This document shows, in pieces, positions 17,119 through 24,943 of a DNA stretch of 64,000 bases. This stretch comes from JBGASG01 sp046328035. GTDB lineage: Bacteria; Cyanobacteriota; Vampirovibrionia; Obscuribacterales; Obscuribacteraceae. Every line of letters begins with the position of its first letter. The stretch's first letter is position 1. Under the pieces are notes generated by a model. That model was not told where the DNA came from. It saw nothing but the letters and a program-made list of their open reading frames with translations, and searched no databases. A program made the position numbers and the translations under genes. The stretch is from positions 289,531-353,530 of the forward strand of contig JAXLXI010000006.1 in the NCBI GenBank assembly GCA_046328035.1, given 5' to 3'.

Positions 17119-18832
17119 GTATCGTTTTGCCTTTGTCGTCTACGATGTCGAAGTCGCGCAGAGCGAAGTTCTCACCGACGCCGCCGGTTTCGTTCATTGC
17201 TCGCGAGCAGTTTTTGATAAACTCGCGGCGCACCTCGGCGTAGGCATCCAACAGAGCCAGCACCACTTTCGCTGCCGGCAGAACTAAACGCAGCGCCGCG
17301 CGTTCGATGATCAGTCTGGTGACCGGATCTTCCAGTGTGCCGTCGACGCCGCGCAGCTCGTCCATGTCGCGCTTCAGTTCCGCCCAGAGTCGCTCGGCGG
17401 CGATCACCAACTTTTGGACCTTGGGAGTCGCGAGTGCCTTCGTCAGTTGATGGGAAAGGGAACCAGATACCGTCGTCTCTGAAACGGCGGCACCCTCCGA
17501 TGCAACGCCGTCCGAGCCCGCACCGCTCGAGGCAATGCCGATGGCTTTCAGCCTGGGCATTTCCACGCGCGCCCAAATCACTGCAGTTAGTGCTTTTCCC
17601 TCGAAGACGATTGGAGTTCGTCCCGAAAACTGAATTACGTCGGTCGGCACAAACGAGGATGTGTAGTTCCACTTTGTGGGCAATTGAATCGTCGATGTCT
17701 GCAGATCGACATCTTTGAAGAGCAACCCACCGAACTTCAAACCAGACCGACTAAGTTCAACCTCTAACGATTGCACCAGAGTCGTGAAGAACTTCTGAGC
17801 TGTATTCGCTGATGTGAACCAGGCTCGCATCATCATCAATTTGCCGCGCCAGGTGCTGACCGCGTCGGAAACAGCGTTCAACATGTAAATAGCCAACTCT
17901 TTACCGGAACTTTTGCCCGAGTCACCGCCATACTTCTTGTATGATTCGCAGAGCTGATCGATCATCGTGTAGCCATTGCAGGTCGAGAGTGCGCGATGCA
18001 TTGCCTGTGACACGATGCCGCTTAAATGCGAGTTAACCTCTGGCGCCGGCTTGTCCAGATAGTTTTCACACGCCACCCGATATTGGTCGAATTGTGGGTC
18101 CACGTTGAACATCAAAAGCCACGTGATACCGACTGCACCTAGTTGAGTCTGGCTGGCTGCAATCTCGACCTGCACCTCCTCGCATACGGGGTCGAATTCC
18201 AAAAGGCGGCAAGCGCGCGAAACGTCCGGTTCCTGGGACCGCGGAGTCGGTTGCAACTCAGTGCGTCGTGATACTTCCAGCAGACTGTAGGATTTCAATT
18301 CCATCCCGTAGGGTTTAAGGAGCGACAGCAGCCATTCGTTCCACTCCGGACGACCGCGCAAACTCAAAGTCTGTAGATCCACAGCCGATTGCGGTACCAG
18401 TGACAGTGGCAATTCCGGATTTTTAGCCGCAATCGACTCCTCCAATTTGCGAGATGCACGGCGTACATCCAAGCCGCCTATGTGCCCCGCTGCCCGAGCG
18501 AGCGAGTCGTCGTCCGGGCTGGGTGCCGTAACTACCTTCAGCTGAATATAGAGGCGTTCTACCTTGATGGGAGACGGCAGCGATACCGCGACGTAAATCT
18601 CCAGCGGGGACAGATTGACTTCCTGCACCGCCTCGGTGAGCGGGTTAATCCAGATCTCTCCACGCGTAACTCTGAAACTGCCGGTATTTTTTGCGGTACC
18701 GGCTGCTCCAGACTTCGTGCGACTTCGCACTACCAGAACTCTGTCGGGAGGACAACGGCGAAAGCAGTAACATCCGGCGCCTATTAAAGCGCCAACCGTT
18801 GCTGCTAAAGTTAGTGTCTCAACCACCAGCAT
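17063..18832 (-). CDS. Flotillin-like (SPFH-type) membrane-associated protein
   Basis: 589 residues. An N-terminal membrane segment (about 4-24) is followed by CPPDRVLVVRSRTK, which closely resembles the start of flotillins. Then come G-x-FRVTRGEIWINPLTEAVQEVNLSPLEIYV, matching the SPFH pattern of a basic stretch and the phrase ending in the LSLEPM-type segment. The central and C-terminal parts (helical, with a low-complexity AGSDGVASEGAAVSE region near 440) are not recognised and are not the usual Ala/Glu-repeat flotillin tail. Inference: a membrane-microdomain scaffold-like protein. It is divergent from the aldolase gene (65 bases) and overlaps the 3' end of mtnA. Confidence 0.55.
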   Translation of the reverse strand: MLVVETLTLAATVGALIGAGCYCFRRCPPDRVLVVRSRTKSGAAGTAKNTGSFRVTRGEIWINPLTEAVQEVNLSPLEIYVAVSLPSPIKVERLYIQLKVVTAPSPDDDSLARAAGHIGGLDVRRASRKLEESIAAKNPELPLSLVPQSAVDLQTLSLRGRPEWNEWLLSLLKPYGMELKSYSLLEVSRRTELQPTPRSQEPDVSRACRLLEFDPVCEEVQVEIAASQTQLGAVGITWLLMFNVDPQFDQYRVACENYLDKPAPEVNSHLSGIVSQAMHRALSTCNGYTMIDQLCESYKKYGGDSGKSSGKELAIYMLNAVSDAVSTWRGKLMMMRAWFTSANTAQKFFTTLVQSLEVELSRSGLKFGGLLFKDVDLQTSTIQLPTKWNYTSSFVPTDVIQFSGRTPIVFEGKALTAVIWARVEMPRLKAIGIASSGAGSDGVASEGAAVSETTVSGSLSHQLTKALATPKVQKLVIAAERLWAELKRDMDELRGVDGTLEDPVTRLIIERAALRLVLPAAKVVLALLDAYAEVRREFIKNCSRAMNETGGVGENFALRDFDIVDDKGKTILIAAEQSVQETGAIALPR

Positions 18833-18897
18833 CAGATAGTCCAGAAGACCTGCATCTATCTTGATACTATCCCAGGCAAAAACGCAACTGACTGCTC

Positions 18898-19554
18898 ATG
18901 AGAGACGAAGGCGTAATCAAGTTCGAATGTGCTTGGACACCAGGCCCGCTGCCCGAGTACGCGAAATCGGGCGACCTCTTCGACTTTCGTAACCAGCTCT
19001 ATCGCGACGGGTTGATCGGAGTCTACCCCGATGGCATCGGTTTCGGAAACATCAGCGTCCGTTTGTCTGATTCTCAGCCAACCCAAAATCAGTCGCCCCA
19101 AATTCAGTCGCCCCAAAATCAGCCACAGTTCTTGATTTCAGCCAGCCAAACAGGACAGATACCAAGCGCGGACGCACAGCACTTCGCCCTCGTCACCTCA
19201 TTCGATCTGCAAAGAAACTCTGTCAGCTGTGTCGGACCGATGAAGGCTTCATCTGAATCCATGACGCACGCAATCATATATGAAACCTTTCCGCAGAGCA
19301 GCGCGGTGATCCATGTGCACAGCAACACCCACTGGCAGCGCCTTTTAGGAATGGTTCCGACGACCGCTCCGCATGTCCCCTATGGAACTCCCGAGATGGC
19401 AGCGGAGGTGCAACGGCTTGCCCGCCAAGCCGACCTCTCTCACCAATGCATCCTTGTGATGGCCGGGCACGAAGACGGCATCCTGTCATTCGGCGCCTCA
19501 CTGTCAGCCGCTTACGCGGTCCTCAAGCGGTGGGGACTAGCCGAGGCGCCCTAA
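18898..19554 (+). CDS. Class II aldolase/adducin family protein (possible MtnB-like)
   Basis: 218 residues. Class II aldolase features are GFGNISVRL near 48, ISASQTG near 82, the zinc-binding H-V-H in AVIHVHSNTHW near 140, and a third His in MAGHEDGILSFG near 191. Enzymes of this fold cleave or dehydrate phosphorylated sugars. Closeness to mtnA suggests methylthioribulose-1-phosphate dehydratase (mtnB), the step after MtnA, but the genes are not in one operon. A short Gln/Asn/Pro/Ser repeat (SPQIQSPQNQPQ) is inserted between the first two motifs, which is unusual. It is followed by four palindromic repeats. Confidence 0.68.
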   Translation: MRDEGVIKFECAWTPGPLPEYAKSGDLFDFRNQLYRDGLIGVYPDGIGFGNISVRLSDSQPTQNQSPQIQSPQNQPQFLISASQTGQIPSADAQHFALVTSFDLQRNSVSCVGPMKASSESMTHAIIYETFPQSSAVIHVHSNTHWQRLLGMVPTTAPHVPYGTPEMAAEVQRLARQADLSHQCILVMAGHEDGILSFGASLSAAYAVLKRWGLAEAP

Positions 19555-19562
19555 CCCTCACC

Positions 19563-19682
19563 CAAACTAAAGCGATATCGCTCCAGCTCATCCCAGGTTG
19601 AAGCGATATCGCTCCAATTCACCAAACCTAAAACGATATCGCCTCAATTCAGAGAAGCTAAAGCGATATCGCTTCAGTTCAG
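19563..19682. repeat. Cluster of four GATATC palindromes
   Basis: Four copies centred near 19577, 19608, 19638 and 19668, spaced about 30 bases apart. Each has an A/G-CGATATCGC core and partially diverged arms (CTAAAGCGATATCGCTCCAG and similar). They lie between the aldolase gene and the transposase-derived gene. Period and partial symmetry suggest amplification in place. Confidence 0.88.
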
Positions 19683-19767
19683 CTTGAGAGGGGGGGGTTG
19701 TCAGTTTTATCTGGCGATTTGAACTTTTTTGGTGCGAGCGACGTTGATCGTAATGGAGGTTTCTGCC

Positions 19768-20949
19768 ATGAAAAATCAAGCTAAGAACCCAAATCGACGA
19801 CCCGCTGAAAATGACACAGATCCGCTGTTCCATGAAATGGAACAATTCAATGCTGAGTTTCCGACCGATGCTGATTGTGTAGATGCGCTTTGCGCGACAT
19901 CGAGTTCCAATCGCACTTGCAGAAAGGGATGTCCTAACAGCAATTGGATTCGCGTGAATGATCGAACCGTTCAATGCTCCGAATGCAATGAGAAGATGCA
20001 CCTGACTTCGGGCACGTTCTTCGAGAACATCAGGCTCGTGCGCGAATGGCTGTTTGCCGTTTGGCTGATTGACCATCGAATTGAGGTTAATCCGAGCAGA
20101 TTCTCTAAGGTTACGGGAGTCGCCTATTCGACTGCATGGACGATGTTTCTGAAGCTCGCGATGGTGCTCACGAATTCGGTTTCCGAAACTCAGGCTGGGG
20201 ATGAAGTTCCTTCATCCAGGTGGATGAAGGTCGTCACTCGACGCAGCCGAGAAACGGAAGCCCGCCAGAGTCCTGCTTCTGAGGAACACAATGTTGAATC
20301 GAGAGAGGGAACCGGACCCCATGCGCCTCGGCTGCCGGCAAGCGAGGAGATCTGGCTTGCCGAAACTGAGGCAACTCGAGATGAGGGGACCGCTCAAGGG
20401 GAGGCAACTCGAGATGAGGGGACCGCTCAAGGGGAGGCAGCCGCTCGGGATGCGGCCGTTAACGGAGCGCACCTCGACGAGGTCGAGCATCGAGTGTTTC
20501 AACATTTGAGTGAGCAGCCGATCTTCATCGACTTGCTGCGAGAGCAGACCGGTTTGGAGTTCGGAGAGTTGACGTCGAGTTTGGTGATGCTTGAGTTGAA
20601 TGGACTTGCGCTGCGACTTCCGGGCGAGCGCTTCGTGTTGGCAAATCGAACCGGGGAACGTGACGTCGACGGCGTTGATACCGGTTTAGTCCGCGCTGCG
20701 GATGCCGTCCGCGGAACCTCGTCGGATGTCTTGAGCGAGAAAGTTCAACAAGTCGCTGCGTTCATCATCGATGTGTTTCAAGGGGTGAGCAGAAAGTATT
20801 TGCAACAGTATGTCTGTGTGTTTTCCCATCTGGCAGATCTGGTGCGGTGGCCGCAGGGAGCGTTCCTTGCGATGTGCGTCGCAGCGGATGCGATATCAAA
20901 GGACGACATCCGGAATTATGTTTCTCCACCGCTGATCAAGCTGGTTTGA
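19768..20949 (+). CDS. Chimeric protein: IS1595-type transposase zinc ribbon plus DprA-like winged helix
   Basis: 393 residues. Residues about 25-120 match the N-terminal zinc-ribbon/helix region of ISXO2/IS1595 transposases: D-x(2)-C-x-DALC, then CRKGCPN, QCSECNEKMHLTSGTFFENIRLVREWLFAVWLID. The catalytic DDE domain that should follow is absent. A linker with two exact 33-bp direct repeats (20368-20400, 20401-20433; ATRDEGTAQGE) follows. Then comes HLDEVEHRVFQHLSEQPIFI and DLLREQTGLEFGELTSSLVM, a segment very like the winged helix at the C-terminus of DprA. The last 70 residues are conserved-looking but unknown. GGAGG precedes ATG 19768. Likely a domesticated DNA-binding protein; function unknown. 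Confidence 0.65.
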   Translation: MKNQAKNPNRRPAENDTDPLFHEMEQFNAEFPTDADCVDALCATSSSNRTCRKGCPNSNWIRVNDRTVQCSECNEKMHLTSGTFFENIRLVREWLFAVWLIDHRIEVNPSRFSKVTGVAYSTAWTMFLKLAMVLTNSVSETQAGDEVPSSRWMKVVTRRSRETEARQSPASEEHNVESREGTGPHAPRLPASEEIWLAETEATRDEGTAQGEATRDEGTAQGEAAARDAAVNGAHLDEVEHRVFQHLSEQPIFIDLLREQTGLEFGELTSSLVMLELNGLALRLPGERFVLANRTGERDVDGVDTGLVRAADAVRGTSSDVLSEKVQQVAAFIIDVFQGVSRKYLQQYVCVFSHLADLVRWPQGAFLAMCVAADAISKDDIRNYVSPPLIKLV

Positions 20950-21090
20950 ATTGCCCGGCACAAGCGCATCGGCAGATCAGATTCTGAATCGGATCTCAGA
21001 AGAACGCTGGCGCGCGTTCACATATTGATCTATGTAATCTTGTTCTATAGAGGCTCGCGTGGCGCAACTTTACAGAGCGCGGCGCAAGGA

Positions 21091-21118
21091 TTGACAGCGC
21101 AATTTTTGCCGCTATCAT
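21091..21118 (+). promoter_or_regulatory. Strong promoter of the metB leader
   Basis: Perfect TTGACA at 21091-21096 and TATCAT at 21113-21118, with a 16-base spacer. The expected transcription start (about 21125) coincides with the leader ATG at 21126. Confidence 0.75.
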
Positions 21119-21125
21119 GGGGCAC

Positions 21126-21221
21126 ATGTCGAATCGCGCCACAACTATGATGATGAGCATGAACATGCGCTACTACCCCGCCGGGGAAGTAGGGTGTTTG
21201 CACATCGTCTGGCTCGATTAA
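21126..21221 (+). CDS. Methionine-rich leader peptide of the metB attenuator
   Basis: 31-codon ORF beginning MSNRATTMMMSMNMRYY and ending VWLD. Five of codons 8-14 are ATG (21147-21167), a run of elongator methionines just ahead of a segment able to form an antiterminator. It ends 18 bases before the pairing region that leads to a perfect intrinsic terminator, and metB follows. This is the layout of an attenuation leader: shortage of Met-tRNA would stall the ribosome on the Met run. It appears to be translated from, or almost from, the 5' end of the transcript. It is too short for routine gene finders. Confidence 0.75.
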   Translation: MSNRATTMMMSMNMRYYPAGEVGCLHIVWLD

Positions 21222-21285
21222 CTCAGCAAGCTTAGAAAGTGCAATTAACTCCCCTTCTCGCGGCAGAGAAGGGGAGTTTTCTTTT
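21186..21285 (+). promoter_or_regulatory. Transcription attenuator (antiterminator/terminator switch) before metB
   Basis: Terminator: 21247-21259 (AACTCCCCTTCTC) pairs perfectly with 21266-21278 across a 6-base loop, then TTCTTTT. Alternative pairing: leader segment GAAG-(UA)-GGG at 21186-21194 with CCCCTTC inside the 5' terminator arm, plus TTGCAC 21198-21203 with GTGCAA 21239-21244. The two folds exclude each other. A ribosome stalled at the Met codons leaves the first partner free. A ribosome reaching the stop at 21219 covers it. Confidence 0.7.
21247..21285 (+). terminator. Intrinsic terminator in the metB leader
   Basis: 13-bp perfect GC-rich stem, loop GCGGCA, tail TTCTTTT. It lies upstream of the metB ribosome site, so it acts as the conditional stop of the attenuator. 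Confidence 0.85.
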
Positions 21286-21313
21286 GGCAATTATTGAAAG
21301 GAGAAACATCACC

Positions 21314-22576
21314 ATGACCGTACATCCCACTCACAACGGCTGCGAGAAGACCAGAGCGCAACGCGAGTTCACCTCAACCCTGGCATTCGCCACCAGAGCC
21401 GTACATCACGGGCAGGAACCAGATCCCGCCACCGGCGCCCTCACTACTCCGATATACCAGACTTCGACATTCGCGCTCGATGAGCTGGGCGTCAACAAAG
21501 GGTACCAATATGCGCGTACGCACAATCCGACGCGTACCGCGCTTGAAGAATGCCTGGCTTCGCTCGAAGGTGCTCGCTACGGCATCGCCACCGCTTCCGG
21601 CTTAGCGGCTGTGACAGTGGTTGCCAGCCTGCTCAATGCAGGCGATCACGTGGTTGTCGGCGAAGACGTATATGGCGGCGTCTACCGCCTCTTCGAAAAG
21701 GTCCTCAAACGCTACAATCTCAGTTTTTCGTATGTAAACGCCCGCGATGTTCAGCAGATCGAAAACGCGGTGTGTAGCCAGACCAAGTTGATCTGGTTGG
21801 AGACGCCGACGAATCCCCTGCTCCGGCTTGCGGATTTGCGCGAAATCGGCAAAATCGCCAAGCGCCACAATTTGATTTACTGCGTCGATAACACTTTTGC
21901 GACGCCATATTTCCAGCGTCCACTGGAGTTCGGCGCCGACGTCATAGTTCACAGTACAACCAAATATCTGAGCGGACACGCCGATGTCATCGGTGGTGCC
22001 GTGATCACAGATCGCGAGGATCTCTACGAGCAATTGCAGTTTTACACGAATGCATCCGGTTGCGTTCCCGGTCCATTCGATTGCTATCTGACTTTGCGCG
22101 GCGTGAAAACCCTCTCCCTGCGCATGAGAGAACACGAGCGCAACGCCACGGAAGTCGCCAACTTTCTCGAACAACATCCGGCAGTAGAACAGGTTTTCTA
22201 TCCGGGACTCCCCTCGTTCCCGCAATATGAACTGGCCAAGCGCCAGATGACTGGTTTCGGCGGCATGGTTTCTTTTGTCGTCAAAGGCGGACTGGACAAC
22301 GCTAAGCATCTGGTGCGGTCTACTCGCCTGTTCCAGCTCGCTGAATCACTCGGTGGCGTCAAGTCGTTGATTTGCCATCCCTCCACGATGACGCACAAGC
22401 CGATACCTAAAGACGTCCAGGAACAGTGTGGTATCACCGACGGTTTGATCCGCTTGTCCTGCGGCATCGAAGATGCGCGCGACCTGATCGCAGACCTGGC
22501 GCAAGCGCTGCCGGCTGTGGCCGCCGGCACAAAATCGGCCGGCGAACGGGAATTGCTGGTGGCGCCCGCCAAGTAG
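21314..22576 (+). CDS. metB: Cystathionine gamma-synthase / trans-sulfuration PLP enzyme
   Basis: 420-residue PLP enzyme of the Cys/Met metabolism family. Cystathionine gamma-synthase joins an activated homoserine to cysteine. Motifs are TRAVHHGQEPDPATGALTTPIYQTSTF, YARTHNPTR, ASGLAAV, LETPTNPLL, CVDNTFATPYFQRP and the PLP lysine in VHSTTKYLSGH. The C-terminal SLGGVKSLICHPSTMTH is typical. Cystathionine beta/gamma-lyases share these motifs; pairing with an aspartate-pathway kinase and control by a Met leader favour MetB. ATG 21314 has AAAGGAG upstream; the in-frame GTG at 21239 lies inside the attenuator and is rejected. An aspartokinase gene follows 53 bases on. Confidence 0.88.
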   Translation: MTVHPTHNGCEKTRAQREFTSTLAFATRAVHHGQEPDPATGALTTPIYQTSTFALDELGVNKGYQYARTHNPTRTALEECLASLEGARYGIATASGLAAVTVVASLLNAGDHVVVGEDVYGGVYRLFEKVLKRYNLSFSYVNARDVQQIENAVCSQTKLIWLETPTNPLLRLADLREIGKIAKRHNLIYCVDNTFATPYFQRPLEFGADVIVHSTTKYLSGHADVIGGAVITDREDLYEQLQFYTNASGCVPGPFDCYLTLRGVKTLSLRMREHERNATEVANFLEQHPAVEQVFYPGLPSFPQYELAKRQMTGFGGMVSFVVKGGLDNAKHLVRSTRLFQLAESLGGVKSLICHPSTMTHKPIPKDVQEQCGITDGLIRLSCGIEDARDLIADLAQALPAVAAGTKSAGERELLVAPAK

Positions 22577-22629
22577 GCGCCGCCGATTTAGATTTACACG
22601 GAACTCAACAATACCTGATTGGAGGAATT

Positions 22630-23424
22630 ATGTGCGCTGTTAACCTGCGGGTGAACAATCAGACCAATATTCAAGACATCGCCGTGCTCAAATTTGGAGG
22701 CACGTCGGTGCGGGGCATCGGCAGAATGCAGAACGTTGCACAGATTGTGCAGTCATTTGCGAAGCAACAGAAAACCATCGTCGTGGTGTCGGCGATGGGT
22801 GATACCACAGACCATTTGTACCAGCTGGCGCTGCGGTGCGCGGAGCAGCCGGATAAGCGGGAACTGGATGTTTTGCTGTCCACCGGAGAACAGGTCTCGA
22901 TCGCGCTTTTGACGATGATTCTCAAGTCTTGCGGCGTGCGCGCTAAATCATTCACCGGTCAGCAGATCGGAGTGCTGACTGAAGCGGAACACGGCTGCGC
23001 CCGCATCCTCACCGTTGATGCTCCCCACATTCTGGAAGAGCTGGAAGACAACGACGTGATTGTGGTGGCAGGATTCCAGGGCAGCACCGTCGACGGTGAC
23101 ATCACGACACTCGGACGCGGTGGGTCGGACACTTCCGCAGTGGCTCTGGCTGCCGCTGTCGGCGCGCACGTCTGCCACATCTTCACCGACGTGGACGGAG
23201 TATTCACCGCCGACCCCAACAAAGTGGCAGGTGCCGTCCTGATTCCCGAGATCGGCTACGACCATTGTTTCGAAATGGCCCGCAACGGCGCGCAAGTAAT
23301 TCATGATCGCTCCGTAACGCTGGCTAAGCAGCACGGCGTGCAGATTCGCGTGCGCAACACATTCAATCCCGGTCATTCGGGAACCCTGATTTGCGCCGAC
23401 ACTGATATCGCCCGCACCGCATAG
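22630..23424 (+). CDS. Aspartokinase, catalytic domain only (no ACT domains)
   Basis: 264 residues covering just the amino-acid-kinase domain: VLKFGGTSVRG near 17, VVVSAMGDTTDHL, LSTGEQVSIALL, VVAGFQGSTVDGDITTLGRGGSDTSAVALAAAV and FTDVDGVFTADP. Ordinary aspartokinases are about 400 residues with two C-terminal ACT domains that bind Lys, Thr or Met. Here the frame ends with TAG right after the kinase domain, so allosteric feedback is probably missing. GGAGG precedes ATG 22630. The metB-aspartokinase pair recalls the E. coli metBL operon and is likely governed by the upstream Met attenuator. Confidence 0.85.
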   Translation: MCAVNLRVNNQTNIQDIAVLKFGGTSVRGIGRMQNVAQIVQSFAKQQKTIVVVSAMGDTTDHLYQLALRCAEQPDKRELDVLLSTGEQVSIALLTMILKSCGVRAKSFTGQQIGVLTEAEHGCARILTVDAPHILEELEDNDVIVVAGFQGSTVDGDITTLGRGGSDTSAVALAAAVGAHVCHIFTDVDGVFTADPNKVAGAVLIPEIGYDHCFEMARNGAQVIHDRSVTLAKQHGVQIRVRNTFNPGHSGTLICADTDIARTA

Positions 23425-23439
23425 TGAGCCCAACTCCTG

Positions 23440-23526
23440 GGGATCTGTCCCATACCGGGGATCTGTCCGCCCGCTGGCTTTCACGAGGACTGCACGCCCT
23501 CTTTGCTAGTATCACGACAGATCCCC
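23440..23526. repeat. Direct and inverted GGGGATCTGTC repeats
   Basis: GGGGATCTGTCC occurs twice (near 23440 and 23457), and its reverse complement GACAGATCCCC occurs near 23516. They lie in the 124-base gap after the aspartokinase gene. They could form a long hairpin, but there is no T-run, so a terminator role is uncertain. Confidence 0.5.
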
Positions 23527-23548
23527 ACCGCTTTCAAATTACTATTGC

Positions 23549-24943
23549 ATGGCCGACCAAGTTGCGGGCAGCGATGCCCCAGTTAAACCGCCCGTCAAGG
23601 ATGCGGTTCAACAGCCTAACTTTGACTCACCGCAATTGCTGGCGCAGTTCGATAGCGTCGTGGGCAATCAAAGCGGTCAAAACGGTCAGAGCGGACAGAG
23701 CGGATCTAACTTCAACTCGAGAGAGAGTGTCCTGCAGCCAAACACCAAAGGCGGCACCGACCTGGTTTTCGATAATGCCTTCAGCGCAGCCGACAGTTTC
23801 GGCGATGACCTGACCCGCGCCGTCAAATCGAAACAGGGCGATCGCCGCGTCCCGCTGCCTCCTGAGCGTCCGGCCAGCATCGATCCCCGCAAATCGATCA
23901 CTATGTTGGACAGCGCCCAGAACCTCGACCCGTCCAAGCCGACTGTGGTGGTTCTCGACGACTTCAGAGACATCCGCCGCAACACCGAACCTCTGGATTC
24001 GCAGGGCAACGGATTGCCGCACGGCGAGCCGACAGCCCAGGCGGCTCGTCAGAACGAATTCAACGTCGTTCGCGTCCAGGACAACACGACGGCCCCGTGG
24101 GACGGTACCGGAGCCAATTTCGCCATGCCGCTCATGGGCATCGAGCAAAAGATCAACAGCGGCGAACTGCCGCTCGGAAAAGGCGATGTCATCAACATCA
24201 GTTTAGGAAACAACCCCGACCTGTCGTTCACCAAAGTTTCTTCCATGTTGCAAACTAAAGGCGGGATGCCGGATCTCAACGTTACTCCCGAGAATTTGGC
24301 AGCCAACAAAGACAGAATTCTCCAGGGCATGCAAGCGATCGTCAACAATCCCGCCAGCACCCCCGAAGAGCGCAAGATTGCCTCTCGCATCGTTGACACC
24401 AATGCGGCGATTCAGCGGCTTCAAGATAAAGGAATCACCGTCGTCCACGCCGCAGGCAACAATGGACCCGGCGAGTTCAGCCCCGACTTTATGAGCGCGG
24501 CAGTGCAGTTGCGTTCACAAAGACCGGATGGGACCCCCGACCCGTTTTCAGCCAACCATTCGTTAGCCAAACCGGCCGACGGCATCTTCGGCGTCGTCGC
24601 CAATCCGTTTAGAAACCTTGCCGGAGAGGGCACCGTGCCTGGATTTCGCCTCACGGGCACCGACATCACCTTCGCGGCTCCGGCTGGAGCCGTGCAGACC
24701 AACGGACTGACTCTGGACATGAGCAAACCGGTGAGTGCTCCGCTCCAGTTCGGACAGGCTCCATTTCTGCCGGGCGGCGGTCAGGAAGTCGTTCCCAATG
24801 ACCTGCCCGTCGGGCTCAAGATGACCATGGAAAAAATGACCCCGAATCTGCCGATTACAGGGCATTCTCAGGAGCACAAGTTGCCAGCATACGCTGGCTG
24901 CAAAATCGCGATTCCCTGCACAAGCGAAAAATCGAACAACTGA
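23549..24943 (+). CDS. Subtilase-like protein lacking the catalytic serine
   Basis: 464 residues. The first 110 are low-complexity (QSGQNGQSGQSGSN) and polar. Then VVVLDDF (Asp137 region), HGEPTAQAAR (His158), VINISLGNN and VVHAAGNNGPG (oxyanion Asn near 304) follow the order of peptidase S8. FAAPAG matches the strand before the active serine. No GTSxAxP motif follows, and the protein ends about 100 residues later in unrelated sequence with two cysteines. It is either a pseudoprotease or a truncated one. No signal peptide is seen. A full-length subtilase is encoded at about 50 kb for comparison. Confidence 0.55.
   Translation: MADQVAGSDAPVKPPVKDAVQQPNFDSPQLLAQFDSVVGNQSGQNGQSGQSGSNFNSRESVLQPNTKGGTDLVFDNAFSAADSFGDDLTRAVKSKQGDRRVPLPPERPASIDPRKSITMLDSAQNLDPSKPTVVVLDDFRDIRRNTEPLDSQGNGLPHGEPTAQAARQNEFNVVRVQDNTTAPWDGTGANFAMPLMGIEQKINSGELPLGKGDVINISLGNNPDLSFTKVSSMLQTKGGMPDLNVTPENLAANKDRILQGMQAIVNNPASTPEERKIASRIVDTNAAIQRLQDKGITVVHAAGNNGPGEFSPDFMSAAVQLRSQRPDGTPDPFSANHSLAKPADGIFGVVANPFRNLAGEGTVPGFRLTGTDITFAAPAGAVQTNGLTLDMSKPVSAPLQFGQAPFLPGGGQEVVPNDLPVGLKMTMEKMTPNLPITGHSQEHKLPAYAGCKIAIPCTSEKSNN

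Noticed and set aside
19563..19682. CRISPR array
   Set aside because: Repeats are short, diverged palindromes with very short spacers and no cas genes nearby; they belong to the dispersed GATATC family.
20950..21300. SAM riboswitch or T-box before metB
   Set aside because: No SAM-I/II/IV type multi-helix core and no T-box sequence is visible. The leader ORF plus alternative hairpins explains the region better.
21239..21313. N-terminal extension of metB from GTG 21239
   Set aside because: It would translate the terminator hairpin; the ribosome site AAAGGAG supports ATG 21314.
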